This document shows, one piece after another, positions 32,485 through 40,000 of a DNA stretch of 40,000 bases. Position 1 is the first letter of the stretch. The number at the start of each line of letters is the position of its first letter. The position numbers and the translations under genes are program-made. Source of the stretch: Opitutales bacterium (GTDB lineage Bacteria; Verrucomicrobiota; Verrucomicrobiia; Opitutales; T3Sed10-336); assembly GCA_020831535.1 (NCBI GenBank), contig JAFIGF010000222.1:1-40000 (forward strand). The letters are read 5' to 3'. Under the pieces are notes generated by a model that was not told where the DNA came from, ran no database searches, and worked only from the letters and a program-made list of their open reading frames with translations.

Positions 32485-33363
32485 ATGAGACCTGTTGAGG
32501 AAAAACCCGTTCCGCTTGAAAATATTCCGGCCTATCGTCCCGAATATGCGGAGGTCGATTACGGTCGGCTTTATCGTCCTGATACGCAACGCCTGCAAAT
32601 CACCTGGATCGGACACGCCACCTTCCTGGTGCAGTGGGGTGGCAAGAATTTCCTGACCGATCCGATCTACAGCCGTTGTTGCTCGCCGGTCTTTTTGCCG
32701 AATCTTCGCCGCCGGGCGGAGCCGGGAATCCCGTTCGAAAAATTGCCCAAAATCGATGCGGTTCTATTGAGCCATGACCACTACGATCATTTCGACCGCT
32801 CCACTGTTCGCCGCCTGGGGCCCGAGGTGCAGTATTTTTTTCCGGTTGGGTTGGAGCGAATCATGCGTCGCATGAAGCTGCCCCATCGGCATGAGGCCGA
32901 CTGGTGGCAGACCCGGTCCTGGAAAGATTTTCAAGTTCATTGTGTCCCCGCCCAACATTGCAGCGGGCGGGGGGTTTTTGACCGCAATAAACGGTTATGG
33001 TGCGGATGGGTCCTGGAATGGGCGGGCAAACGATTGTTTTTCGCCGGAGATACCGGGTATTCCAAGGAGCTATTTCAGGGACTGGGAAAGCGATTCGGCC
33101 CGCTGGAGGTGGCCCTGTTGCCCATCGGGGCTTATCGCCCCCGCTGGATTATGCATCCGGTGCATATGGATCCCCGGGAAGCGGTGGAAGTGCATGTGGA
33201 TATTCAGGCGCGCCGGTCGGTGGCCGGGCACTGGGGAACTTTTAGGCTGACCGATGAGCCGATGGCCGAGCCGCCGTTGTTTTTGCGGGCGGTGCTGGAG
33301 GAAAAAGGGTTGCCGCAAGAGGTTTTTCAGGTTCCGCCACTGGGAAAAACCCTCGTGTTTTAA
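32485..33363 (+). CDS. MBL-fold metallo-hydrolase (NAPE-PLD/UlaG-like)
   Basis: The 292-residue protein has WIGHATFLVQWGGKNFLTDP, the zinc motif SHDHYDHFDRSTV (HDHYDH 97-102), VPAQHCSGRG, FFAGDTGYSKE, and HPVHMDPREAVEVH, in the order of the N-acyl-phosphatidylethanolamine phospholipase D and ascorbate-6-phosphate lactonase branch of the superfamily. The ATG at 32485 is preferred over upstream in-frame starts because conserved sequence begins about 15 residues later and the 5' extension overlaps the divergent gene. Its substrate is not predictable. An 18-bp palindrome lies just after the stop. Confidence 0.88.
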   Translation: MRPVEEKPVPLENIPAYRPEYAEVDYGRLYRPDTQRLQITWIGHATFLVQWGGKNFLTDPIYSRCCSPVFLPNLRRRAEPGIPFEKLPKIDAVLLSHDHYDHFDRSTVRRLGPEVQYFFPVGLERIMRRMKLPHRHEADWWQTRSWKDFQVHCVPAQHCSGRGVFDRNKRLWCGWVLEWAGKRLFFAGDTGYSKELFQGLGKRFGPLEVALLPIGAYRPRWIMHPVHMDPREAVEVHVDIQARRSVAGHWGTFRLTDEPMAEPPLFLRAVLEEKGLPQEVFQVPPLGKTLVF

Positions 33364-34007
33364 CCCTATCGCTACAGTTGATGCGATACATATCGCATAA
33401 TGTATTCAAATAGAGAGCCCTATGGATCTTTAGGGAACCTCGTGCCGTAGGCACCTTGGACTGCGGCAAGCCTCCCCGACTGCGCTTCGCTTGTTTTCCT
33501 CGCGTTGCTCCTCCTTCGCCAAGGCTTCGGCGGACAAGTCGGCGGGATCTTGCTGAGGCTCGACCACCGCCCAGCGCATATGCGTCACCCTAAGCGATAG
33601 GTCGGGCTTTCAGCCCTTAGGGATTGGGGGCCAACCGCCCGCACCCTCGGCTGCGATCATCCCTCCGAAACTCTCGTAGGGAAGCACTTCTATAAGGAGC
33701 AAGGACATTTCTGTCCTTGGGGAGCCGACCAGGCGACCTGATTGGTGGGAGAGTTTTCCGAATAGGCACCATCCCTCCCATTCTCAAGGACAGGAATGTC
33801 CTTGCTCCTTATTATTATCCACCTCCCCAAGAACAGGAAAAAGCCCGATCAATTACGGTAACCATCCAAAGTCCTTAGGGTGACGCACCTGCGCTCAGCG
33901 GGATCTCGCTGAGGCTCGACAGTATGCCAAGCTTCCGGCTAGTCCAAAGACGGCTTCGCCGTCGGTTTCTAGTTGCGGGCGGGCGCGACGAGCGTATGCT
34001 GGGAGGT
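33364..34007. repeat. Repeat-rich gene-free region with nested inverted repeats
   Basis: About 640 bp without a gene. Elements seen: an 18-bp palindrome (33381-33398, ATGCGATA/TATCGCAT), a direct repeat (CGGGATCTTGCTGAGGCTCG near 33543-33564 and its near copy around 33899-33920), an outer inverted repeat TGCGTCACCCTAAG (33581-33594 and 33874-33887, exact), and an inner inverted repeat of 26 bp (33694-33719 and 33785-33810, one mismatch). The inner arms are themselves hairpins (AAGGACA/TGTCCTT). A segment at 33638-33667 resembles 16435-16467. The organisation suggests a decayed non-autonomous element or REP cluster. Confidence 0.65.
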
Positions 34008-35147
34008 ATGCCCAGAAAACCGAAGACCAAGTGTATAGGTATTTTGACCTCAGGGGGAGATTGCCCGGGCCTGAATGCGGCCATCCGCGGAGTCGCCAAG
34101 GCGGCTTTGCATTACGGGATTAAAGTGCTCGGCGTGCAGGATGGCTTCCGGGGTTTGGTGGAAAATCGTTTTATTCCTCTTGATGACCGTTCCACCAGCG
34201 GGATTCTCACCTACGGGGGAACGATTTTGGGAACGAGTCGGGACAAGCCCCACAAAATGCCCATGGGCGGAAAAATCATGGACATGACCGATGTGGCGGT
34301 GGCCAATGCCCGGCGGCATCAAATTGACTGTTTGGTTTGTCTGGGCGGAAACGGAACCCAAAAGAATGCCCTGCAATTGAAAGAACGGGGCGGACTGGAT
34401 GTTCTGACCTTACCCAAGACCATCGATAACGATGTGGCCGGCACCGATATTACCTTCGGTTTTGACAGCGCCTTGGATATTGCCACCGAAGCGATTGACC
34501 GTCTGCACACGACGGCGACCAGTCACCACCGGGTGATTGTTTGTGAAATCATGGGCCACAGTGCAGGGTGGCTCGCCCTGGGAGCGGGCATTGCCGGAGG
34601 AGCGGATGTGATATTGATTCCCGAAATTCCCTACGATTTGCAAAAGGTTGCCGACCACCTGATCGAGCGCCGGCAGCATGGAAAACGCTTTTCCATCATC
34701 GCCATTGCGGAGGGGGCCCGTCCCATCAACAAAACACCCGCTACCGAGGAGCCGAAAAAGAACAAGAAGAACCGGAAGAGCAAAGTGTCCCTGGAAGAAA
34801 CGATAAATTTGGCCAAGGCCGAGGATATACATTTGGTTCAGGAGTCGCTGGACAGCCGGGTTGCCCGCGAATTGCAACGGCTTACCGGCATTGAAGCCCG
34901 TACCACCTCCCTCGGACACGTTCAGCGTGGAGGAACCCCCTCCGCGGCCGACCGGCTTCTTTGTACCCGCTTGGGAACGGTGGCGGGAGAGCTTTTGGAA
35001 CGCGGCCAATACAATCAAATGGTGGCGGTCAAAGGACAGGAATGCGTGCCCATCCCCCTTGAGGAAACCGCCGGCAAGAAGCGGCTGGTCCCGGAAAACC
35101 ATCCCTGGATCAACACCGCCAGGCTGGTGGATACCTGCATGGGGTGA
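34008..35147 (+). CDS. pfkA: 6-phosphofructokinase (group III-like, ATP or PPi use uncertain)
   Basis: The enzyme phosphorylates fructose 6-phosphate to fructose 1,6-bisphosphate. The 379-residue product has [24 protein letters not shown] (113-118), [33 protein letters not shown] and [13 protein letters not shown]. The residue equal to E. coli Gly104 is Gly (ATP type), that equal to Gly124 is Lys (as in PPi and group III enzymes), and the one equal to Asp103 is Asn. A lysine-rich insertion ([15 protein letters not shown]) lies near residue 245. The start is ambiguous: ATG 34008 has GGGAGG immediately adjacent, and an ATG at 33996 is also in frame. Confidence 0.9.
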   Translation: MPRKPKTKCIGILTSGGDCPGLNAAIRGVAKAALHYGIKVLGVQDGFRGLVENRFIPLDDRSTSGILTYGGTILGTSRDKPHKMPMGGKIMDMTDVAVANARRHQIDCLVCLGGNGTQKNALQLKERGGLDVLTLPKTIDNDVAGTDITFGFDSALDIATEAIDRLHTTATSHHRVIVCEIMGHSAGWLALGAGIAGGADVILIPEIPYDLQKVADHLIERRQHGKRFSIIAIAEGARPINKTPATEEPKKNKKNRKSKVSLEETINLAKAEDIHLVQESLDSRVARELQRLTGIEARTTSLGHVQRGGTPSAADRLLCTRLGTVAGELLERGQYNQMVAVKGQECVPIPLEETAGKKRLVPENHPWINTARLVDTCMG

Positions 35148-35272
35148 TCGAAAGCGACCGGGGACTTTAGGCCCTTTCTCGCAACACTCTCCGACGCCCA
35201 GAAAGCACCTTGGTCTCCTTGGTACGGGGAAACTTGCCAGAACGGGAAATTTGTAGTTAGATTCATTCTCTT

Positions 35273-36370
35273 ATGGAAACCAATGCGATCAGGTTGCCCC
35301 TTTCTCTCAAAGCCGCGTTTGTGGTTTTGGGTATTTTGGCGGTACATGTGGTCTTGGCCCAAGCATATTTCTGGCAAAACCGGGAAGATTACCTGTTTGG
35401 CTACTTGGTTCCGCTCTTTGTGCTTTATGTGATTTGGGAGCGAAAGGATGCGCTGCTCGCGTTGGTGTCCGGACGGGGACATCCGGATTGGGCGACCGAA
35501 TCGGGCGGGGAGCCTGAGGAAAGTGCACCGCGCCAAAGCGGGGAAGCGCCTCGGGGGTGGACTTCGTTTTTGCTCATTTCGGCCGCTTGGATGGGCATGG
35601 TCGGCGGGGCGATGGCTTTTTTAATCGGGGCCTTTGTTCTCGGGGTCATGGGGACCTCCGGTGCCGGAACGTTTTTTCTAACCTCGGGGTTTTCCCTTAT
35701 TGTCCTGTGTGTTTTGTTTCTCTCCACTCCCGGGGATATTCCCAACCCAAAATGGCAGAGTGAGGCCTCTTGGTCGCAACGGCTCCGGTATGACACCAGG
35801 GTGCAAGTCGCATTATTGTTTCTTTTCCCAGCGCTGATTTGGCTCATCTCGGCACCTTTGGTGGACGCCTTGGAGCGCCAAGTGAGCTTGTTTCTCTTAA
35901 ATCAGGTGACGGCAGTGGTCTTTTTTGTCTTTGATATGACGATGCATCCGATTCAACAACACGGAAATGTGCTGATGTTGCCCTCCGGGCCGGTGCATGT
36001 CGCGGAGGCTTGTTCGGGAATTCGTTCCCTGACCGCTTGTTTGTTTGCCGGGTCCTTTTTGGCGGCGGTTTTTCTCAAGTCGATTTGGCGCAAAATCGCC
36101 TTGGTCGGCTTGGCCATGCTCTTTGCCTTTTTTACCAACATTCTGCGCAGTCTGTTTCTCACCGCGACGGCCTACTACAAAGGTCCGGAAGCCATCGAAG
36201 GGGCTGTCCACGACATAACGGGATATGCTGTTTTGGGATTAACCAGCTTGGGGCTCATTGCCCTGTTGCCCCTGTTTAACCTCGATTTGCAAAAACCCTT
36301 GCGCGACCGGGAGGCCGCCGAGGCCAAGAAGGATTCGGAAAACAATTCCGGCGACAAGGACCAAGCGTAA
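35273..36370 (+). CDS. Exosortase/archaeosortase family protein
   Basis: The 365-residue polytopic membrane protein has the exosortase catalytic residues: VAEACSGIRSL (C247), NILRSLFLTATA (R292) and VHDITGYAV (H313). Exosortases cut C-terminal PEP-CTERM-type signals and coordinate transfer to exopolysaccharide or surface. A hydrophilic insertion (about 66-94, PDWATESGGEPEESAPRQSG) separates early helices, and the C-terminus is charged. The subclass cannot be set here. No protein with a CTERM signal was seen in the window. The gene is 12 bp ahead of a MetW-like gene. Confidence 0.9.
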   Translation: METNAIRLPLSLKAAFVVLGILAVHVVLAQAYFWQNREDYLFGYLVPLFVLYVIWERKDALLALVSGRGHPDWATESGGEPEESAPRQSGEAPRGWTSFLLISAAWMGMVGGAMAFLIGAFVLGVMGTSGAGTFFLTSGFSLIVLCVLFLSTPGDIPNPKWQSEASWSQRLRYDTRVQVALLFLFPALIWLISAPLVDALERQVSLFLLNQVTAVVFFVFDMTMHPIQQHGNVLMLPSGPVHVAEACSGIRSLTACLFAGSFLAAVFLKSIWRKIALVGLAMLFAFFTNILRSLFLTATAYYKGPEAIEGAVHDITGYAVLGLTSLGLIALLPLFNLDLQKPLRDREAAEAKKDSENNSGDKDQA

Positions 36371-36382
36371 GCCCCATTAGGC

Positions 36383-36982
36383 ATGGATCGGGATAAACGA
36401 ACAGTGGATATGCGAACCATTACCGAGTGGGTAGAGCCCGGTTCCCGCGTGCTTGATCTTGGTTGCGGCAGGGGGGTGCTTCTGGACTATTTGAACCGGC
36501 AAAAAAATGTTTTTGGGGTTGGGGTCGATTCCTCTTTGGAAAAAGTGCAGGCCTGCGTGAAAAAGAAAGTCACGGTGTATCACGGAGAAATGCTGCAAAT
36601 GATGAAGCAATTCCCGGATAATTATTTTGACCGGGTCATTTGCTCCCGTACGGTGCAGGAAATTCCTGATCCCGGGGCCGTCGTTGGGGAGGCCTTGCGG
36701 ATTGCCCGAAATCTGACGGTAGGTTTCGTCAATTATGGCTTCTGGAAAAACCGTTTTCACTTCCTGTGGACCGGCCATCGTATTCAAAACGAGGTCTTTC
36801 CGGTGGAGTGGATCGAAAGTCGGCCGTCGAATCCAGTCTCGGTGGCCGAGTTTGAGGCGTTTTGCGAGAAAAAAGGGATCACGGTAAAGCAGCGGGTGTA
36901 TTTGGGGGGAGACTGGCAAAAGGAAATCCGGGTCTTGCCGGCCCTCCGTTGCGGGTATGCGGTGTTTGATTTGGCCCGTTAG
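36383..36982 (+). CDS. MetW-like class I methyltransferase
   Basis: The 199-residue protein has VEPGSRVLDLGCGRGVLLDY (motif I), then VGVDSSLEKVQACV, then FDRVICSRTVQEIPDPGAVV, and NLTVGFVNYGFWKNRFHFL, which matches MetW. MetW acts with homoserine O-acyltransferase MetX in some methionine pathways, but no metX gene is near. Gene order with an exosortase instead suggests a different or vestigial context. It starts 12 bp after the exosortase gene. Confidence 0.85.
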   Translation: MDRDKRTVDMRTITEWVEPGSRVLDLGCGRGVLLDYLNRQKNVFGVGVDSSLEKVQACVKKKVTVYHGEMLQMMKQFPDNYFDRVICSRTVQEIPDPGAVVGEALRIARNLTVGFVNYGFWKNRFHFLWTGHRIQNEVFPVEWIESRPSNPVSVAEFEAFCEKKGITVKQRVYLGGDWQKEIRVLPALRCGYAVFDLAR

Positions 36983-37013
36983 AGAATGGGCTCTGTTGGA
37001 GAGGAGTTGACCG

Positions 37014-38135
37014 ATGTATATCCGCAAACCAGGGCTTCAGAGAATTCCGATAGGTTTAAAAATCTTCGGGCTTTCCGTATTTTGCCTGAGCACGGTCTTG
37101 CCGGGTGTGGTTGAGGAGCGCACTTGGGTTGACCGGGAAGGACGGACCCTCGAAGCTGTTCTAGTTGGTTGGGGGAAGGAATCGGTTTATTTAAAAGGTT
37201 CTAATGGACGAAATTTTCCGGTTACACTGGACCAACTATCTGCGGAATGTCGTGCCTATTTGGAAACCCTTCAAAAGCTTTCCCCTTGGGAAGAGCTGGA
37301 AGGGAGCTTTCGTCGCATTCCGTCGGGAAAGTTTGACCTCGGCGATCATGAAAACAGTTTGAACCATTCCTCGCCGCAACATCGTGTATGGATAGGAGAG
37401 TTTTACATGGAAGCGTATCCGGTCACCTATGCCCAATGGCAGGAAGTCGTTGCCTGGGCGATCCATCCGGACCGGGGTGAGCAACGTTACGACTTTGAGC
37501 ATGAGGGTCGGATGGGTGGTGGCGGACGGGTGGCCAAAGACCATCCGGTCACCTCCATAAATTGGTATGATGCGATGAAGTGGGCGAACGCGAGGTCGGA
37601 AAAAGAAGGCCGGGACCCAGTGTATTTCAAGGATAGTGAGCACTTACAGGTATATCGTTCCGGACGATTGGATCTGGGGGTGGATAAGGTGCGATGGGAT
37701 GCGCACGGATATCGGTTGCCGACTGAGGCGGAATGGGAGAAGGCAGCGCGGGGTGGGTTGGAGAGCCAACCCTATCCTTGGGGGGAAGCACCGGTCTCTC
37801 CCCAAAAGGCCAACTATTGGAACAGCACCGAGCGCAACGGAACCACTCCGGTCGGCTCCTTTGGGAAAAATGGCTTTGGCCTCTATGATATGGCTGGAAA
37901 TGTTTGGGAATGGACTTGGAACCGATGGGGCGATTATCAACCGGAGCAAACGCATAATCCGATGGGACATGCTTCCGCCAGCCACCGGGTAACCCGCGGG
38001 GGAAGTTGGAGTAATGCCGAAAGGCAACAAAGAATTGCCTGGCGTCGGGTGACCCATCCGACCAATAGTTATCCCCGTATCGGCTTACGTATGGTGGTTT
38101 CAGGCCCCGCGTGGGAGGAATCTTCGAAGGATTGA
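37014..38135 (+). CDS. Exported SUMF1-type protein with SHD1-like N-terminal domain, lacking catalytic cysteines
   Basis: The 373-residue protein has a hydrophobic signal region (about 15-31) followed by an SHD1-like domain (RTWVDREGRTLEAVLVGWGK, then VTLDQLSAECRAYL), typical of Planctomycetota and Verrucomicrobiota. The SUMF1/formylglycine-generating fold follows from about 100: RRIPSGKFDLGD, VTSINWYDAMKWANARS, RLPTEAEWEKAARGG, NVWEWTWNRWG and RVTRGGSWSNAERQQRIA. The RGGSW region lacks the two cysteines used by true formylglycine-generating enzymes. It therefore probably serves as a ligand-binding or scaffold protein. It is 31 bp after the MetW-like gene. Confidence 0.85.
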   Translation: MYIRKPGLQRIPIGLKIFGLSVFCLSTVLPGVVEERTWVDREGRTLEAVLVGWGKESVYLKGSNGRNFPVTLDQLSAECRAYLETLQKLSPWEELEGSFRRIPSGKFDLGDHENSLNHSSPQHRVWIGEFYMEAYPVTYAQWQEVVAWAIHPDRGEQRYDFEHEGRMGGGGRVAKDHPVTSINWYDAMKWANARSEKEGRDPVYFKDSEHLQVYRSGRLDLGVDKVRWDAHGYRLPTEAEWEKAARGGLESQPYPWGEAPVSPQKANYWNSTERNGTTPVGSFGKNGFGLYDMAGNVWEWTWNRWGDYQPEQTHNPMGHASASHRVTRGGSWSNAERQQRIAWRRVTHPTNSYPRIGLRMVVSGPAWEESSKD

Positions 38136-38173
38136 CTTTTTGACCCCGACGGGGATCCAGAAACGTATACCCC

Positions 38174-39925
38174 TTATTTTCGCTGGGGTCGGTCCAAGGG
38201 TATCTGGAAGGAGATAAAATGGGTTCCGGCGATTTCGCGGTGACGGATTTCCTCGGCCGTCTGGTGAAGCAAATAGAGTCCCAATTCCTGCAGTTTGGCC
38301 TCTTCCACTTCAGGCCAGTTCGCGGATTTACCGAGAGCCTCATCGTCGATTTCCCGTGGGTCCTTGGAATCAATAATTTCCAGCCACAAATAGAATTCCT
38401 CCTTTTCTACCCGAATATCAATAAAGTGTTCTTGCGTGTCTTCGGGTGGACTATTGAGAAGGAAAAGAAAAACCTCTTCTCCACAAAGCTGTAGGTCGTA
38501 GGCCGCTTGGCGACTGAGGTTGACTCTTTTGGCAAACTCGCTCAAATACGTACTCAACTCCGGTATTGATGGTTTGTGGGCCGACAGAACAATTCTTCCC
38601 CGCGGACGGGGGCGAAGGTTAAACATCAGACTGAGGCCGATGGCGGTCACCCCACCAACTGCCATCCCGTTGTTAACGAAGGGAGCGATCGCCGCCGGGA
38701 TCAAATCCGGAAAGATCATTTCGTTGTCGAAAACAAAGCCCATGGCGAAGGAAATCCCAATGATGAGGCCGTTTTCAAAGCTCAATTCCTCACTGGCGCA
38801 AAGCTTGATCCCAGAAACAAAGAGCAGCGCGATAACAACAAAGAGATAAGCCCCCAAAACAGGTCCCGGTAAAGCGATGACCGCAGCGCTGAACTTTGGG
38901 CTGAAGGCAAAAAGACCCAAAATGGCCGCGCCATAGTAACCGACCCGTCGGGCGGCCATTCCGGTTACCCGAATGGTGGAAATGGAAATTGCATAGGTGG
39001 TGTTGGGAAGGGTGCAAAGGGCACCGGCGATCGCATTGCCAAAACCATCGGCATAGAGGCCGCCCCGGACCCGATTGTAATCCACCTTGCGAAAGTTCCG
39101 CGAGGAGCACTCCTCGGTAGCCATGGTATCCCCCACCGATTCCACCGCGCCAATCAAGGTGATAATCATGAAGGCCACGAGCAACGCGAGGATTTCCGGG
39201 GAAAAGGAAAAAGAGAGGCCCGGCCAGGCCATTGGGGGCAGACCGATCCACCCCACTGTTCCGACTTGGGAAAAATCTGTCAGACCGAAAACCGCAGCCG
39301 CGATCAGTCCAGACCCCAGTCCCAGCAAGGGACTGAAAAGGCGTAGTAGTCTGCGACCAATGATGGCGAAAAACAAAATAACCCCAATGGTCAGACCCGC
39401 CACCCCTAAGGCCGCCCCTTCTTGTTCCGGGGCCAGGCCTTGCTGCATGATTCCGGTGGCAATGGGCAGGACCGTCAGGCCCACCAACAAGACCACCGTA
39501 CCTCCTACGGTAGGGGTGATGATTCGCCGGAAAGCGGCAAAATAATAGGCAAACAACCACTGCACCGGGGCTGACAGAATAGCCAAGGTTCCTACCAATG
39601 CCATTCCCCCAATCATGGCCGCGTCGAGGCCCACCGCGATATAAGATCCAGAGGTCCCCATGAAAATCAGTAGGCCGGAGCCAACCGGACCCACCCGGCG
39701 GACTTGTAGAAAGGTGGCCAGGGCACTGCCAATGATGGTGGCAAAGACCACCCAACGGGTCGTTTCCATATCCAAGCCAATGGCTCGAGTGACAATAAGA
39801 GGCGTTACAATGATCGGACCCGCCACCAGCAAGACCATTTGCAGCCCGCTGAATAAGGATTCCCGGAAAGGCGGATTTTCATCATGGGCGTAGAGAAGAG
39901 AACCGGATTTAGGTGAAGACGCCAT
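38174..39925 (-). CDS. NCS2 xanthine/uracil permease fused to a degenerate RsbW-like GHKL domain
   Basis: Residues 25-435 form a nucleobase transporter of the xanthine/uracil permease (NCS2) type, with about 12-14 membrane segments, the ESVGDTMAT motif (262-270) and LPNTTYAISISTIRVTG (306-322). Residues 445-575 are cytosolic and resemble the anti-sigma factor serine kinase fold (HATPase_c_2): PELSTYLSEFAKRVNLSRQA, YDLQLCGEEVFLFLL in the N-box position, EIIDSKDPREIDDE in place of the G1 box, and LQELGLYLLHQTAEEI near G2. The N-box asparagine and G1 glycine are absent, so ATP binding is doubtful. It ends near the convergent SUMF1 gene. Confidence 0.85.
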   Translation of the reverse strand: MASSPKSGSLLYAHDENPPFRESLFSGLQMVLLVAGPIIVTPLIVTRAIGLDMETTRWVVFATIIGSALATFLQVRRVGPVGSGLLIFMGTSGSYIAVGLDAAMIGGMALVGTLAILSAPVQWLFAYYFAAFRRIITPTVGGTVVLLVGLTVLPIATGIMQQGLAPEQEGAALGVAGLTIGVILFFAIIGRRLLRLFSPLLGLGSGLIAAAVFGLTDFSQVGTVGWIGLPPMAWPGLSFSFSPEILALLVAFMIITLIGAVESVGDTMATEECSSRNFRKVDYNRVRGGLYADGFGNAIAGALCTLPNTTYAISISTIRVTGMAARRVGYYGAAILGLFAFSPKFSAAVIALPGPVLGAYLFVVIALLFVSGIKLCASEELSFENGLIIGISFAMGFVFDNEMIFPDLIPAAIAPFVNNGMAVGGVTAIGLSLMFNLRPRPRGRIVLSAHKPSIPELSTYLSEFAKRVNLSRQAAYDLQLCGEEVFLFLLNSPPEDTQEHFIDIRVEKEEFYLWLEIIDSKDPREIDDEALGKSANWPEVEEAKLQELGLYLLHQTAEEIRHREIAGTHFISFQIPLDRPQRK

Positions 39926-39940
39926 ATTTACAAAAGATCT

Positions 39941-40000
39941 CTAGTTTTCGATTTCGTCAGAAGTCTTGGTCGGCGGAGGAAGGAAAATCACGAGAATCAG
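39941..40000 (-). CDS. C-terminal fragment of an unknown leftward gene, cut by window edge
   Basis: The minus strand from the edge is open for 19 codons (LILVIFLPPPTKTSDEIEN) to a TAG at 39943-39941. The hydrophobic start and polar end would fit the tail of a membrane protein. It ends 15 bp before the permease start on the same strand, a spacing seen in operons. The stretch is too short to name, and the call rests only on the open frame and position. Confidence 0.3.
   Translation of the reverse strand: MILVIFLPPPTKTSDEIEN

Noticed and set aside
35234-35263. TTGCCA-18-TAGATT promoter ahead of the exosortase gene
   Set aside because: The -10 match is weak, and the start would fall only a few bases before the ATG.

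Overview
The window looks like a chromosomal segment from a verrucomicrobial bacterium, most likely Opitutae-like. This is inferred from gene content, not from a marker gene. The pointers are a Gram-negative envelope gene set (WaaA, LpoB, AsmA-like, PagL-like), an exosortase, an SHD1-plus-SUMF1 protein, many two-letter-biased extragenic repeats (GATTACGATTAGGAGTA-type, GGGACGAG hairpins, CATAGCCCGAAGGGCG-type) and moderately GC-rich coding sequence. No rRNA, tRNA, CRISPR array, complete insertion sequence or prophage was seen.

Layout. Bases 1-890 are accessory or structural: the 5' edge of an IS66-type accessory ORF, a 239-bp tandem duplication with inverted arms, then two exact copies of a parS-like palindrome. 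Next come a divergent pair (a possible primase-fold hypothetical on the minus strand and trmB on the plus strand), a secreted glycoside hydrolase, a 987-residue AsmA-like protein, a MYG1-family protein, a small membrane protein, a frameshifted DJ-1/PfpI remnant and pdxH. Bases 10442-13776 hold a plus-strand operon: a COG3014 lipoprotein, a YcfL-like lipoprotein, lpoB and thiM. Opposite it lies a compact five-gene minus-strand operon (RibD-C reductase, thiE, PagL-like, small membrane protein, pterin dehydratase) with a visible promoter at 16295-16322.

Bases 17297-29306 are a long plus-strand run: a lone RelE-like protein, pssA, dnaN, a membrane protein, yicC, waaA, a secreted alkaline-phosphatase-superfamily enzyme, then a signalling cluster. 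That cluster has a PAS hybrid histidine kinase, two Roadblock/LC7-like proteins, and a protein that aligns along its length with NtrC-type activators but has lost Walker A, the GAFTGA loop, the catalytic Walker B acid pair and the DNA-binding domain. It is the best candidate here for an undescribed system. A phytoene-desaturase-like gene and an M50 protease face it tail to tail.

The last part holds a TPR protein divergent from an MBL-fold hydrolase, a 640-bp repeat-rich gap with nested inverted repeats, a phosphofructokinase with unusual active-site residues, an exosortase, a MetW-like methyltransferase, a cysteine-less SUMF1 protein, and an NCS2 purine/uracil permease fused to a degenerate RsbW-like GHKL domain. 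A few codons of another minus-strand gene reach the right edge.

Functional themes are envelope assembly (WaaA, PssA, LpoB system, PagL-like, AsmA-like, exosortase), thiamine salvage (ThiM, ThiE), B6 (PdxH), replication and segregation (DnaN, parS-like sites), and signal transduction by partly degenerate proteins.
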